Positions 9,288 through 18,752 of a stretch of 64,000 nt of DNA are shown in pieces. The DNA comes from Bdellovibrionales bacterium (GTDB taxonomy: Bacteria > Bdellovibrionota > Bdellovibrionia > Bdellovibrionales > UBA1609). Each line of letters starts with the position of its first letter. Position 1 is the stretch's first letter. The notes beneath the pieces were generated by a model. It saw nothing but the letters and a program-made list of their open reading frames with translations. It made no database searches and was not told the origin of the DNA. The translations under genes were made by a program, and so were the position numbers. The stretch lies in contig JADJVA010000025.1 in NCBI GenBank assembly GCA_016716765.1, forward strand, positions 806,001 through 870,000. Reading direction: 5' to 3'.

Positions 9288-10571
9288 ATGGAAATCAAGC
9301 TTCTCACGCAACATTACGACAAAGATGAATTTATTGGGATCCAGGGCTATCAAAAATACGGTGGCTATGAGGTTCTATCAAAAGTTTTGAAGTTGAATCC
9401 CAAGGCTATCATTGACGAGGTAAAGGCGTCGGGTCTCAGAGGTCGAGGAGGGGCTGGTTTTCCCACGGGAATGAAATGGGGCTTTCTTCCTGCAAATGGA
9501 GAAGAGAGGTATTTGCTTTGTAATGCAGACGAAGGGGAACCTGGTACTTTTAAAGATCGGGAAATGTTGTCAAGAGCTCCCCACCAGTTGATTGAGGGCA
9601 TGATCATTTCCGCATTCGCCATTGGCTCAAAGAAATCCTATGTGTATATCCGCGGCGAATACCGAATGTGTATTCGAACTGTTGAAAAGGCAATAGCAGA
9701 AGCCTATAAAGCGGGATTTTTGGGTAAAAATATTTTGGGCTCTGGTTTTGATCATGACTTAGATGTGTATTCCGGAGCTGGTGCTTATATTTGCGGAGAA
9801 GAAACAGGAATGATTTCTTCTCTTGAAGGTAAGAAGGGCCAACCAAAATTGAAACCCCCATTCCCAGCGGTTCAGGGTTATTTAGCTAAGCCAACGATAG
9901 TCAACAATGTTGAGACTCTGGCGGCGGTGGTTCCGATCATGAGAGATGGGGCTCAGGCTTATCGGAAATTTGGAACTGAAAAGTCTCCGGGAACGAAGTT
10001 ATTTTCTGTCAGCGGAAATGTGAAAAAACCGGGCGTTTACGAGGTTGCTTTAGGATATCCCTTGATCGATTTAATCAATAATGAATGTGGTGGCTTGATT
10101 TCTGGTCGAGAATTGAAGGCCGTCATTCCAGGTGGGTCCTCTGCTCCGGTGCTAACAGCTGAAGAAGTGCGGCGGGCAACCATGGACTACGAATGTCTGC
10201 AAGGCATGGGATCAATGTTAGGTTCAGGTGCCGTCATCGTAATCGATGATTCAAACTGCATGGTTGATCTGCTCAAAGTCATTATGCACTTTTATCATCA
10301 CGAATCCTGTGGTCAGTGCACTCCCTGCCGCGAGGGAACAGGCTGGCTTCATAAGATTGTGAGTAGCATTGTCAATGGTGAGGGGCGCTTGCAAGACATT
10401 GATCTTGTATTGAGAGTGTCACAACAGATGATGGGACGAACAATTTGCGCTTTGAGTGACGCGGCGGCAATGCCCGCGATCAGCTTTGTTAATAAATTTC
10501 GGGACGAATTTGAATTTTATGTCCGGGAAGGGCGTTCGAAAGTAAGAGGTTCACTCCATGCCCAAATGTAA
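9288..10571 (+). CDS. nuoF: NADH-quinone oxidoreductase subunit F (NADH and FMN binding)
   Basis: 427 aa. The flavin/NADH-binding motif GRGGAGFPTGMKW and a second glycine-rich stretch, AGAYICGEETG, are followed by SCGQCTPCREGTGW, which with a distal Cys (TICALSD) binds [4Fe-4S] cluster N3. The frame is open upstream to 9219, but that would overlap nuoE by 65 bases; the ATG at 9288 gives the normal family N-terminus. Confidence 0.95.
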   Translation: MEIKLLTQHYDKDEFIGIQGYQKYGGYEVLSKVLKLNPKAIIDEVKASGLRGRGGAGFPTGMKWGFLPANGEERYLLCNADEGEPGTFKDREMLSRAPHQLIEGMIISAFAIGSKKSYVYIRGEYRMCIRTVEKAIAEAYKAGFLGKNILGSGFDHDLDVYSGAGAYICGEETGMISSLEGKKGQPKLKPPFPAVQGYLAKPTIVNNVETLAAVVPIMRDGAQAYRKFGTEKSPGTKLFSVSGNVKKPGVYEVALGYPLIDLINNECGGLISGRELKAVIPGGSSAPVLTAEEVRRATMDYECLQGMGSMLGSGAVIVIDDSNCMVDLLKVIMHFYHHESCGQCTPCREGTGWLHKIVSSIVNGEGRLQDIDLVLRVSQQMMGRTICALSDAAAMPAISFVNKFRDEFEFYVREGRSKVRGSLHAQM

Positions 10572-12117
10572 AATTAATGGAATTGAAATTGAAGTAAAAG
10601 AAGGTTCTAAGTTGATTGAGGCCTTCAAGCAAGCAGATGCGAGCATTGCTCATTATTGCTGGCATCCGGCTCTCAGTGTCGCGGGTGTTTGCCGCTTGTG
10701 TATGGTAGAAATAGAAGGTAATCCGCGCTTACAGATAGCCTGCAATACGGCCGTGACCGAAGGGATGGTTGCGACAAATCGATCGGAAAAAGTGAAAGAA
10801 GCGGTCCGTTGGGGGCTTGATTTTCATTTGATTAACCATCCACTTGACTGTCCGATCTGTGATCAAGCAGGGGAGTGTGGATTGCAAGATCAATACATGG
10901 AATTTGGCAAGTACACTCCTGAAATGGCCGAGCGGAAAGTAAAAAAGCACAAAGTGGTCAGCTTAGGAGAGAAGGTCGTTCTTGATTCCGAAAGGTGTAT
11001 TCTTTGCTCGCGTTGTGTGCGATTTACCTCTGAAGTCACGAAGACAAATGAACTGGGAATCTTTAATCGGGGTGACAGGGCTGAAATTGGAACTTTTGAG
11101 GATAAGCCTCTCAATAATAATTATTCGCTTAATACAGTCGATATCTGCCCAGTCGGGGCACTGACGGCTAAGGATTTTCGTTTCAGGCAAAGGGTTTGGT
11201 ATCTAAAGAGCGGAAATAGCATTTGCACGGGCTGTTCCACTGGCTGCAATGTCAAAATTTATTATAACGAGGAGGGGTTGTTCAGGGTGAAGCCTGAATA
11301 CAATTCTGAAGTGAATGGTTATTGGATGTGTGATCAGGGACGCGACATCTATAAATATTTGAACAAGCCTTCACGTCTTGAATATGTCGTTGTTAAGGAT
11401 GGCGCCAATACGAAAGTTGAAACCTCCACAGCTAAAGTACTTGGCGAGTTTGGAGTTATTATTCGTCAGGCGATACAGGCGAATTTTCCAGGTAAGGTGG
11501 CCCTTGTTTTGACGGGTCAGTACAGTCAGGAAGAATATTCTGCACTTCTTAACTACTTTTTAGCGGATTTAGGTTCTCGAGAGATTTACCATTGGGTAAA
11601 CAATCCTGAAAAAATGGAAGAATTTGATGGAATTCTGTTTCGAGGTGACCGTAATCCCAATACAAAGGGGCTTCAGCAACTCCTCGCGCGAGAAAAGATC
11701 ACGGGAAAATGGCAAGATTTAGAGTGGAAATTGAAGAGCAAAGAGATCGATATATTGGTCGTAGCGGGTCCTGAAAATCCTGGAGTTTTTTCTGATTTGG
11801 ATAAGAAAATAGAGATGTTCAGTCAAGTCAAACGGCTGTTGTGGCTTTCGCCAGCGAAGTTTGAGGCTTTGAATCGGACAAGTACCCCTACCTGGCAAAT
11901 TCCAGTGAAAAGTTTTTTTGAGAAAGACGGCAGCTACGTCAATGCGAAAGGCAAAACACAGTCTGTCAAAAAAATAGCATCAATTGTTCCTGAAGCACTG
12001 TCCTTGGTTGAGGTTGTCACTCTCTTGTCTGGAAAAAATGAAGTCACCAAACAGGATGAGGATGGGTTGAATTGGAAGAAGACCAACTTCTTCGTCCACC
12101 AACGAGGTCCGTTATGA
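10558..12117 (+). CDS. nuoG: NADH-quinone oxidoreductase subunit G, short form
   Basis: 519 aa, overlapping the end of nuoF by 14 bases. The N-terminal part has a [2Fe-2S] ferredoxin fold (CRLCMVEIEG), the His-Cys site of the next cluster (HPLDCPICDQAGECGLQD), a ferredoxin pair (RCILCSRCVRF and DICPVG), and the CTGCSTGCNV site. The molybdopterin-fold C-terminal part is greatly reduced: E. coli NuoG is about 900 residues. The electron-carrying clusters are all in the retained part, so it should be functional. Confidence 0.92.
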   Translation: MPKCKINGIEIEVKEGSKLIEAFKQADASIAHYCWHPALSVAGVCRLCMVEIEGNPRLQIACNTAVTEGMVATNRSEKVKEAVRWGLDFHLINHPLDCPICDQAGECGLQDQYMEFGKYTPEMAERKVKKHKVVSLGEKVVLDSERCILCSRCVRFTSEVTKTNELGIFNRGDRAEIGTFEDKPLNNNYSLNTVDICPVGALTAKDFRFRQRVWYLKSGNSICTGCSTGCNVKIYYNEEGLFRVKPEYNSEVNGYWMCDQGRDIYKYLNKPSRLEYVVVKDGANTKVETSTAKVLGEFGVIIRQAIQANFPGKVALVLTGQYSQEEYSALLNYFLADLGSREIYHWVNNPEKMEEFDGILFRGDRNPNTKGLQQLLAREKITGKWQDLEWKLKSKEIDILVVAGPENPGVFSDLDKKIEMFSQVKRLLWLSPAKFEALNRTSTPTWQIPVKSFFEKDGSYVNAKGKTQSVKKIASIVPEALSLVEVVTLLSGKNEVTKQDEDGLNWKKTNFFVHQRGPL

Positions 12118-12638
12118 GCATCGTAAAAAAACCGGGGGCTTTGTCTCATTGGTATATTCCTGGGATATTTGGAGGGCTTTGGCTCACTCTGAAATATATG
12201 ATCAGAAATCTCTTTCATAAAAAGGGGATGCCAACGATCAATTATCCTGAGGAAGTTTATGAATACAGTCCGCGCTTTAAGGGCAATCACGTGCTGACAG
12301 TCAAAAAGGACGGTTCCTTGCGGTGCACAGCTTGCATGTTGTGTGCAACCAATTGCCCAGCACAATGTATTTCAATTCAAGCAGCTGAACATGAGGACCC
12401 CACAGTAGAAAAATACCCTGTGAAGTACGAAATTGACATTTTGAGGTGCGTATTCTGTGGTTTTTGTGAGGAGGCCTGTCCGGTTGATGCTGTCAGAATG
12501 GGACCTGAGTGGCAAACGGCGGGATTAAATGGTTCTTCGTTTATATATGATATCCAGCAATTGGCTTATCGACCCCAATTGAGGGGTGGAATCATCAGTC
12601 GAGTTGATGATGAGGAACGACACAAGTTTGGAATATGA
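12114..12638 (+). CDS. nuoI: NADH-quinone oxidoreductase subunit I
   Basis: 174 aa ferredoxin-like subunit with two [4Fe-4S] motifs: CTACMLCATNCPAQC and CVFCGFCEEACPVDAV (clusters N6a/N6b). The ATG at 12114 overlaps the nuoG stop (ATGA), so the two are translationally coupled; an earlier in-frame ATG at 12072 lies deep in nuoG and is rejected. It is the last gene of the cluster. NuoH, normally between G and I, is absent. Confidence 0.95.
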   Translation: MSIVKKPGALSHWYIPGIFGGLWLTLKYMIRNLFHKKGMPTINYPEEVYEYSPRFKGNHVLTVKKDGSLRCTACMLCATNCPAQCISIQAAEHEDPTVEKYPVKYEIDILRCVFCGFCEEACPVDAVRMGPEWQTAGLNGSSFIYDIQQLAYRPQLRGGIISRVDDEERHKFGI

Positions 12639-12649
12639 GAAAAGACCAA

Positions 12650-12680
12650 GGGGGAGAGCCCCCCTTCTCAAGAGGCTCTC
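12650..12680. terminator. hairpins between convergent genes
   Basis: Two overlapping stems follow nuoI: AAGGGGG paired with CCCCCTT, and GAGAGCC (12654-12660) paired with GGCTCTC (12674-12680). They lie between the end of nuoI and the end of the opposing gene. The U tract is weak, so termination is likely but not certain. Confidence 0.4.
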
Positions 12681-12705
12681 TTGAATTGTCCTGTGAATTG
12701 TCTTG

Positions 12706-13293
12706 TTAGAAATCAAGACCAAGATGAACTTTTGTGTAAGCTCCATCTAACTTTTGTTCAGCTCCACTTCCCCCAAGCTTCAGTCCCATGTAACCGACTT
12801 CCGCTCCCACGAGAAAGCCGACAAGTTTAAGGCCCCCTTCGACCCCAACAGAATAGGACCCACTGATGTCGTTCTTGGTGGTGGTACTTCCAACTCCAAT
12901 AATTTCAAAGGTTTGGTCTCCGCTATGGGAAACACCCACTGTTCCAATGGCTCCCAAAAAGATCAGGGTATCAATCAGTCGGAATGAGACCAATCCAGAT
13001 GTTCGTGTGAGGTCGAGATTGAATTTTCCGTAGCTATTTGATTCTTCCGCTTTCATGATTTCATGTCGAATTCCAAACGCCAAGGGGAAGAGGGGAGGTG
13101 AGATAATGAGATCACCTCCAAATCCAGTCAGTTTAGAAAGAGTCGGAAATGCGCCGACTTGATCAGGACTGACCGTTTGCAAACCGTAGTTTGCCCGAAT
13201 CTGCACAAGAGCCTGGCCTTTTGGCATGTAGGCCATGAGAGACAATAGAAAAATCAGAGAAAAGGCGAGAATGTTCTTTATTTGTTTCTTCAT
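12706..13293 (-). CDS. predicted outer-membrane beta-barrel protein
   Basis: 195 aa from the ATG at 13293, chosen because AAGGAG lies six bases upstream; an upstream in-frame start at 13353 lacks this. It has a signal peptide (MKKQIKN then a hydrophobic run, likely cleaved after GQA). The mature part is made of alternating polar/hydrophobic strands rich in Gly, and ends in LGLDF with a terminal Phe as in outer-membrane barrels. I do not recognise a specific family. Its 195 residues would fit an eight-strand barrel. Confidence 0.7.
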   Translation of the reverse strand: MKKQIKNILAFSLIFLLSLMAYMPKGQALVQIRANYGLQTVSPDQVGAFPTLSKLTGFGGDLIISPPLFPLAFGIRHEIMKAEESNSYGKFNLDLTRTSGLVSFRLIDTLIFLGAIGTVGVSHSGDQTFEIIGVGSTTTKNDISGSYSVGVEGGLKLVGFLVGAEVGYMGLKLGGSGAEQKLDGAYTKVHLGLDF

Positions 13294-13371
13294 GATGATC
13301 TCCTTTATAAGTTCAACTGAGAGTTTAGTTTTTGCGTTAAGAGGTCTCAACAAAATGGAGCGAACTTAGCC

Positions 13372-13951
13372 CTAAGTCGGGCCCAGAGGTTCAGAGGCCC
13401 AATGATTCAGAGACTGACGTCCTATTCCATAGTATTCAAATCCGAGATTCTTCATTTTTATTGGATCAAAAATATTGCGTCCATCAAAAACGAGGGGGAT
13501 TTTTAAAAGTGACTTTAATTCCTTTAGATCAGCACTTTTGAATTCGTTCCATTCGGTGAGGAGAAGCAAGGCATCAGCGCCTCTGGCGGCATCCTGAGCT
13601 GACTCGGCGGCCTCAAAAAATACCGGGCATGCAAGTTTGGCATTTTTCGATGCGACGGGATCAAAGGCCGAGACGCTGGCACCCAGTCGCACAAGTTCTT
13701 CAATTATGCTGAGGGAGGGAGCTCGTCGGACATCATCGGTATTTGGCTTGAAGCTAAGTCCCCAAATGGCAATACGCCTCCCATTGAGCTCCTCGAGACG
13801 ATGCTTAAGTCTTTGGACCAAAACCGATTTTTGCCTTTCGTTCACTTCATCAGCAGCTTTGAGCAGTTTCATTTCCAATTTATGTTCATGCCCCGTGTGG
13901 AGGAGGGCACGGAGATCCTTGGGAAAACAGCTGCCTCCATAGCCAATTCCC
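13372..13951 (-). pseudogene. UDP-glucose 6-dehydrogenase, C-terminal part after a frameshift
   Basis: This frame continues the gene at 13952-14704 after a one-base shift. Read in this frame from about 13951 it gives PGIGYGGSCFPKDLRAL, which contains the catalytic Cys of UDP-sugar dehydrogenases. It is followed by the central dimerisation helix and the C-terminal UDP-binding domain (IWGLSFKPNTDDVRRAPS). The longest ATG-initiated piece runs 13372-13878. Removing one T (plus strand) at 13947/13948 restores a single reading frame of about 440 codons, the normal length. It is either a real mutation or a sequence error. Confidence 0.85.
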
Positions 13952-14704
13952 GGGATCGAAAAAGGCCGGACTAATTCGGCTGTCAGAAGAAAAGCCCCTT
14001 CTCACTTGATTGATGTCGGCTCCGACCCTATCGGAGAGGAGGGCCAGCTCATTGATAAAGCTAATTTTTAAGGCAAGAAAAGAATTGGCTGCATATTTGG
14101 TCATCTCGGCCGAGGAATTATCCATAAAGAGGACGGGGCTTCCGTTCTTCAAAAATGGTTCATACAGTCTTGTCAAAACACCTTTTGCCACTTCGCTTGT
14201 GCAACCGATGACGACTCGATCAGGATTCAAAAAATCATCAACTGCGGATCCTTGTTTCGAAAACTCCGGATTGCTCACTATCTCAATGAAACTTGCTGAA
14301 TGTGCGTTGCAAAAAGCCTGTGCCTGTTGAGCCGTGCCAACGGGAACTGTACTTTTGAGAACGACAATTTTTGGTTTTTGAGGAGCCTGGCAAATTTCCT
14401 TCAGTACCTTAAAAGTGAAGGAGAGGTCAGCACTGCCATCCTCATTCGCTGGAGTACCGACTGCCACAAACAGGATCTCGGCTTTGCTTGCGGCCTCTCC
14501 CACCTCAAATACAAACTCCATTCGCTTGTAATTTCTGTGAAATAAGTCAGCCAAGCCAGGTTCAAAAAATGGCAATTTGCCCTCGAGAAGAGTTGTGACC
14601 TTCTCTCGATCGGAGTCCGCACAAATCACTCGATGCCCGGCGTCGGCAAAACAGACTCCAGCTACCAGACCCACGTAACCGGTTCCAATGATCGCAATCT
14701 CCAT
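13886..14704 (-). pseudogene. ugd: UDP-glucose 6-dehydrogenase, N-terminal part, frameshifted
   Basis: Begins with the NAD-binding Rossmann motif (IIGTGYVGLVAGVCFADAGH) and continues through FVAVGTPANEDGSADL, STVPVGTAQ and SNPEFSKQGSAVDDFLNPDRVVIG, all typical of UDP-glucose dehydrogenase. After RISPAFFDPG the frame diverges from the family (NWLWRQLF instead of IGYGGSCF), so residues beyond about 251 are out of frame. The start has GGGGAG nine bases upstream. The enzyme makes UDP-glucuronate for envelope polysaccharides. Confidence 0.9.
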
Positions 14705-14788
14705 GGTTCTCCCCTTGGCAAGCGATTGAAACCAAAGTAGTAATGGGTCAAATGCGAGGGCCTGTCAACTTTTCTCAAAGGAAGCACA

Positions 14789-15778
14789 ATGGAGACGCGG
14801 ACCAGGGCTTTATTAACAAAACTTTTGAAGTTTGGCGTTGCGGTGGGTCTCATCGCTTGGATGGTCAACAAGGGTCTCCTTGATCTTTCCTCCTTGGGCC
14901 AGCTCCTCACTCCTGTGCATGTTTGCGTTGCCTTAACTTTGCTTTTTTTAAATATCTATATAAATAATTATCGCTGGTCCTTGTTGCTCGCCTCGCAGGA
15001 GTTGCCGGCCAGCCTTGTCGTTACTTTTCCTCTCACTTTGGTGGGACTTTTTTTTAATTTTGCGGTGCCCGGGGCGGTCGGGGGAGATGTGATCAAGGCC
15101 TACTATGTGGCTCAAGATCACCCAAAACGAAGGATGGCTGCGGCAACCACAGTGATGATGGACAGAATCGTGGGACTTTACGCGATGATTCTTCTGGCTG
15201 TTATCACCATGTTGTTAAATTTCGAAACGGTGTGGCACCGAATGGCTTTGCGAAACATCTTTTTTTCGAGTCTGTTGCTGGTCTTGCTGATGACAATCGT
15301 TTTGGGATTGATTTTTTCCTCTGCGGTGAAAACCAAAAATCCTCTGCTTCGTTGGAGTAAGGGATTGCCGGGAGGTGATTTTCTGAACAGATTTTATGAG
15401 GCCCTTCATTCCTATGGTAAGAACCTCAGGACGGTGATCCTGACAATTGCGATCAGTCTCATAGGGCAGATGATTGCGATAGGGTATATGGCTTACATTG
15501 GATTCGCTCTGGGCGAGAACGTACCTCTGGCGACCTACTTTTTTGCGGTTCCCTTGGGATTCATTGTCATGGCTTTACCGATCAGCCCTGCCGGAATTGG
15601 TGTGGGCCAAGTGGCTTTCTTGGTTTTATTTCGTATGTTTACCGGGAGTGAGACCACGGTGGGACAGACAGTCATTACCGTTTTTCAGATTGGCATCCTC
15701 TCTTGGAGTCTGATTGGAGCATTTATTTATGCTCAGAGAAAGAAGCCAAAAATTCTAGATGAGGCCACTTCGGCTTGA
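14789..15778 (+). CDS. lysylphosphatidylglycerol synthase TM-like (flippase-like) membrane protein
   Basis: 329 aa integral inner-membrane protein with about eight hydrophobic segments. It has the family hallmark ...FFNFAVPGAVGGDVIKAYY... and a later LPISPAGIGVGQVAF, as in the UPF0104/LPG-synthase transmembrane family. Such proteins often work in lipid or envelope-precursor flipping near glycan genes, which fits the adjacent divergent ugd. The substrate is unknown. AAAGGA precedes the ATG. Its stop overlaps the start of recO. Confidence 0.8.
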   Translation: METRTRALLTKLLKFGVAVGLIAWMVNKGLLDLSSLGQLLTPVHVCVALTLLFLNIYINNYRWSLLLASQELPASLVVTFPLTLVGLFFNFAVPGAVGGDVIKAYYVAQDHPKRRMAAATTVMMDRIVGLYAMILLAVITMLLNFETVWHRMALRNIFFSSLLLVLLMTIVLGLIFSSAVKTKNPLLRWSKGLPGGDFLNRFYEALHSYGKNLRTVILTIAISLIGQMIAIGYMAYIGFALGENVPLATYFFAVPLGFIVMALPISPAGIGVGQVAFLVLFRMFTGSETTVGQTVITVFQIGILSWSLIGAFIYAQRKKPKILDEATSA

Positions 15779-16365
15779 AAAATGAGCGGGCGATCATTTT
15801 ACGTACGATTAAGCAGGGAGAGTCCAACTTAATCGTGCACGCTCTGAATCGTGATGGGTGTCGAGTGAACTTAATGGCTAAGGGTGCCATGCGCAGTCGT
15901 CGACGATTTGGGGGCGGAGTTCTCGAGCCCCTTAATTACATTCAAATGAGCTATCGCGAGAGATATTCACCTGATGATCAGGACGCTCTTCATTGGCTAG
16001 AAGAGGCTCACTTGGTTGAGTCTTTCAATGGAATCCGCGCAGATTATGATCGTCTTGAAATGGGGATTTATCTTTTGCAGTTGGTCTCGAAAGTTTCTAA
16101 AGAGGCCATCTCAGATAATTGTGAATTGTTTGATTTGCTTGGCAATAGTCTTCATGCACTTCAGTCTTCACAAAAGACGAAGTACTTGAAGCTCCTCTTT
16201 GAGCTGAAACTCCTTCACCAACAAGGTGTTCTTGATCGTCAGGGTGAAGGTGCCTTTCTCATTGCGTTCTCGATTCGAGATCATGAACAGATCAATTTGA
16301 ACGAGGACGAGTTTCTCCTTGTCAAACGCGAGACTCGTCACTTTTTGGAAGCCTATTTTCAGTAA
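15775..16365 (+). CDS. recO: DNA repair protein RecO
   Basis: 196 aa. The N-terminal OB-fold begins ERAIILRTIKQGESNLIVHALNRDG, followed by LMAKGAMRSRRRFGGGVLEPLNYI, a clear RecO pattern. The start is a TTG overlapping the upstream stop (TTGA). It is shorter than the usual 230-250 residues; the C-terminal part looks trimmed and shows no zinc-ribbon cysteines. RecO loads RecA on SSB-coated gaps together with RecR. Confidence 0.85.
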   Translation: MKNERAIILRTIKQGESNLIVHALNRDGCRVNLMAKGAMRSRRRFGGGVLEPLNYIQMSYRERYSPDDQDALHWLEEAHLVESFNGIRADYDRLEMGIYLLQLVSKVSKEAISDNCELFDLLGNSLHALQSSQKTKYLKLLFELKLLHQQGVLDRQGEGAFLIAFSIRDHEQINLNEDEFLLVKRETRHFLEAYFQ

Positions 16366-16390
16366 GCTTACCTTAATTCAGGATTTAGGA

Positions 16391-18547
16391 TCACCATCCC
16401 CAATTGAATGTCCCTGTCGCCATGACTGAGAATTTACTATATTGGTTGGTAGAGACGTTTGACTGATTGTTCGTGTAGTTGAAACTAAGATTACCGAGGG
16501 CCCACTCGTTGAAGGGGTGTCCATATCCAGCGGTGAGAGACATATTGGTGTCTTTTCGCGAACCTGTGGAATCGGGGTAGTTGAGATTGTAGACGGCCAA
16601 GCCGAGATTCCACGAATCATCCTTTCGTGCGGGAGCCATATAGGTTGCTCCACCCTCAACCCGCAAATATGTTTTATCTTTCCCCACTGCTGCGTTGTTG
16701 ACCAATCCAAGGTTGACGATGACAGCTTTTCGCAGAGTTTTGTCTCTAAAAAACATTTGGGAGGTCTTGAGTGAGAGCTTAGTTGCATCTGCATCGGCAT
16801 CACCCGTCGAACTCGCCAAGAGGGAATCATCTTGACGGACATCCAAAATGTAAGAAGCATACCATTGTTCACTCATGATGAACGTATTGTCGACAGTCAT
16901 CACCATGGCATTGAGAATGTTGTCCTGAGGACCATCTGTTTCGACTGACATGTTGAGGGCTTCATAACCAGGCGTCACTGTCAGGCGGTATCCCTTCCCT
17001 TTAACCGTGCCCTTGTAAACATAGGGAAGAGTGATGGTATTTTGAAAGGGATCGGCGATGGAGAGTTCACTTTTCGAAGAACGCATGTAAGACGAAGCCA
17101 ATTTGCTTGAGAACTCATGAGTTTTTCCATTTAGAATTCTGTATTCAACTCCTCCGTTGGTAATCAAGCGATAGTCAGCCTCTTCTGTTGACGACCCCTG
17201 GGAGTTCACATTGTCTGGAGCCAGCAATACATTGCTATCGTACATGGCTCCAATCGTGGCATTGAACAGAAGTCTTTTTGCCTGATTTTTTTTATAAACA
17301 ACCAATTGGGCAATTTTTTCAAGATATTCTTCGGATCGATTGTCCAAAGAAGAGTCATTTGAATTATCTATGACCCACTCAAAGGGTGGCTTTGCCTCTT
17401 CATATTTTTCTTGGTTGAATAGGATCACCCCGCGATAGAATCCAGCGCTTACCGACAATTCAGGATGATTTGCTTGTTGGACCAGAGCAAATTTCTTAAG
17501 AGCTGAATCAAGTTCTTTTAGACGAAAATGAATCAGACCCATGTAGTAGTCTTTTTCGAGATCTATATCTGTAGAAGCTTTTGCGAGGTTCATCACCACC
17601 AAGGCTTCGTTGAACTTTTCATTTCGGTAAAGGGTAATCGCATATTTAAAGTAGTAGGTTTTGTTTTCGGGATCTAATTCAACCGATTTGCGAAAATTTT
17701 CCTCGGCCGATATGAATTGACCTAATCGATAGGAATCGAGAGCCGCCTCCGCAAATTGTTTTGCCTTTTCAAGGCGCTTCTCCTTTTCTTGTTCGCTGAG
17801 CAGTCGTTGTTGCCTCAATCTTTCTTCAGTCCTTTGCTTTTCAATTTGCTCCAGGCGAATGTTTGTTTTTTGTTTTGCGCCTTCCTGAGCGAGCAAATCG
17901 AGTGCCGTCTGTCGTTCGGCCATTTTGCTTGCCTCGACGGCTGCAACATCGGGGATGGGTTTGGATAGAGCATTCTTCGTGATCTCAGCCTGACGTGCCA
18001 GCTCGGCTTCACGTTCAAAGGCCTCTTTTGCCTGTTGGGCTTGTTCTGGAGTGTCATAAACATCAAGAATTTGTTGCCCCTCTGGCGATGTGCGAAAGAC
18101 CAGGGGCTTGCTGGCAGCTTTTTTGCTGTTTAGCAATTGGTAAAACTTAGCCAAGGTATCCTTCGAATCTTCTCGCATTCCTTCAGGAGGGATGTAGACT
18201 TCTGGATCGAGTGATTCAATGGCGGTCCAACTGATAGAAAAATTTCCCCGAAATGTGCTTGAATCTGGTTCGGTCTCTTCGATCAGTATTTTTGCCACTT
18301 TTCCGGTCTTTGCATCGCGGAAAAATAAGAAGGCGGAGTCTGGGACAGTGCTGTTTTGGTTCCATGTGGAGGAGGCGTAAAAAATCTTCAAATTTTGAGA
18401 TTTTGAAATTGGAGGGGACGAAGGCGCTTGCACTGATTTGGCTGGGGATGGAGGATTTTTCTTTTCGGCAGCTCGGCTTTCAAAACAGAAAAAGCCAGTC
18501 ATCAGACCAAGTCCCAAATACAATCGAATCAATTGTTGACTGTTCAC
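16391..18547 (-). CDS. TPR protein with C-terminal outer-membrane beta-barrel
   Basis: 718 aa from a GTG at 18547, chosen because GGAGAG lies at good distance; the ATG at 18598 has no such site. A signal peptide ends near FESRA. Next come a Pro/Ser linker, a globular region of about 120 residues, a long charged coiled coil rich in Glu, Gln, Arg and Lys, four or more TPR-like repeats (AEENFRKSVELDPENKTYYF pattern), and a C-terminal barrel of about 270 residues ending in FNWGW. N-terminal TPRs plus a barrel recall Slam (type XI) translocators, but I see no specific identity. It follows a FecR-domain gene on the same strand. Confidence 0.7.
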   Translation of the reverse strand: MNSQQLIRLYLGLGLMTGFFCFESRAAEKKNPPSPAKSVQAPSSPPISKSQNLKIFYASSTWNQNSTVPDSAFLFFRDAKTGKVAKILIEETEPDSSTFRGNFSISWTAIESLDPEVYIPPEGMREDSKDTLAKFYQLLNSKKAASKPLVFRTSPEGQQILDVYDTPEQAQQAKEAFEREAELARQAEITKNALSKPIPDVAAVEASKMAERQTALDLLAQEGAKQKTNIRLEQIEKQRTEERLRQQRLLSEQEKEKRLEKAKQFAEAALDSYRLGQFISAEENFRKSVELDPENKTYYFKYAITLYRNEKFNEALVVMNLAKASTDIDLEKDYYMGLIHFRLKELDSALKKFALVQQANHPELSVSAGFYRGVILFNQEKYEEAKPPFEWVIDNSNDSSLDNRSEEYLEKIAQLVVYKKNQAKRLLFNATIGAMYDSNVLLAPDNVNSQGSSTEEADYRLITNGGVEYRILNGKTHEFSSKLASSYMRSSKSELSIADPFQNTITLPYVYKGTVKGKGYRLTVTPGYEALNMSVETDGPQDNILNAMVMTVDNTFIMSEQWYASYILDVRQDDSLLASSTGDADADATKLSLKTSQMFFRDKTLRKAVIVNLGLVNNAAVGKDKTYLRVEGGATYMAPARKDDSWNLGLAVYNLNYPDSTGSRKDTNMSLTAGYGHPFNEWALGNLSFNYTNNQSNVSTNQYSKFSVMATGTFNWGW

Positions 18548-18639
18548 CGCTGCTCTCCAGATTAGAATTGTTAAAAAAAGAGTGGGATATACCATCAAAT
18601 TTTATCTGAGGTTGGCCTTCTGAGAAAGGACTGAGAGAA

Positions 18640-18672
18640 TTAACAAAGAAAACCCCTCCTTTAGGGAAGGGG
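18640..18672 (-). terminator. intrinsic terminator after the FecR-domain gene
   Basis: On the minus strand CCCCTTCC-CTAAA-GGAGGGG (18653-18672) forms a stem with one bulge, followed by TTTTCTTTG. It lies between the FecR gene and the TPR-barrel gene. The downstream gene must therefore rely on readthrough or its own promoter, and their ratio may be set here. Confidence 0.6.
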
Positions 18673-18752
18673 AATCGATTTACTCGTCAAAAGCAGGGCT
18701 AAAAATTCAATCTTGGCACTTAGACCTGCCTGCGCGCACTTCTGCGCCCATA

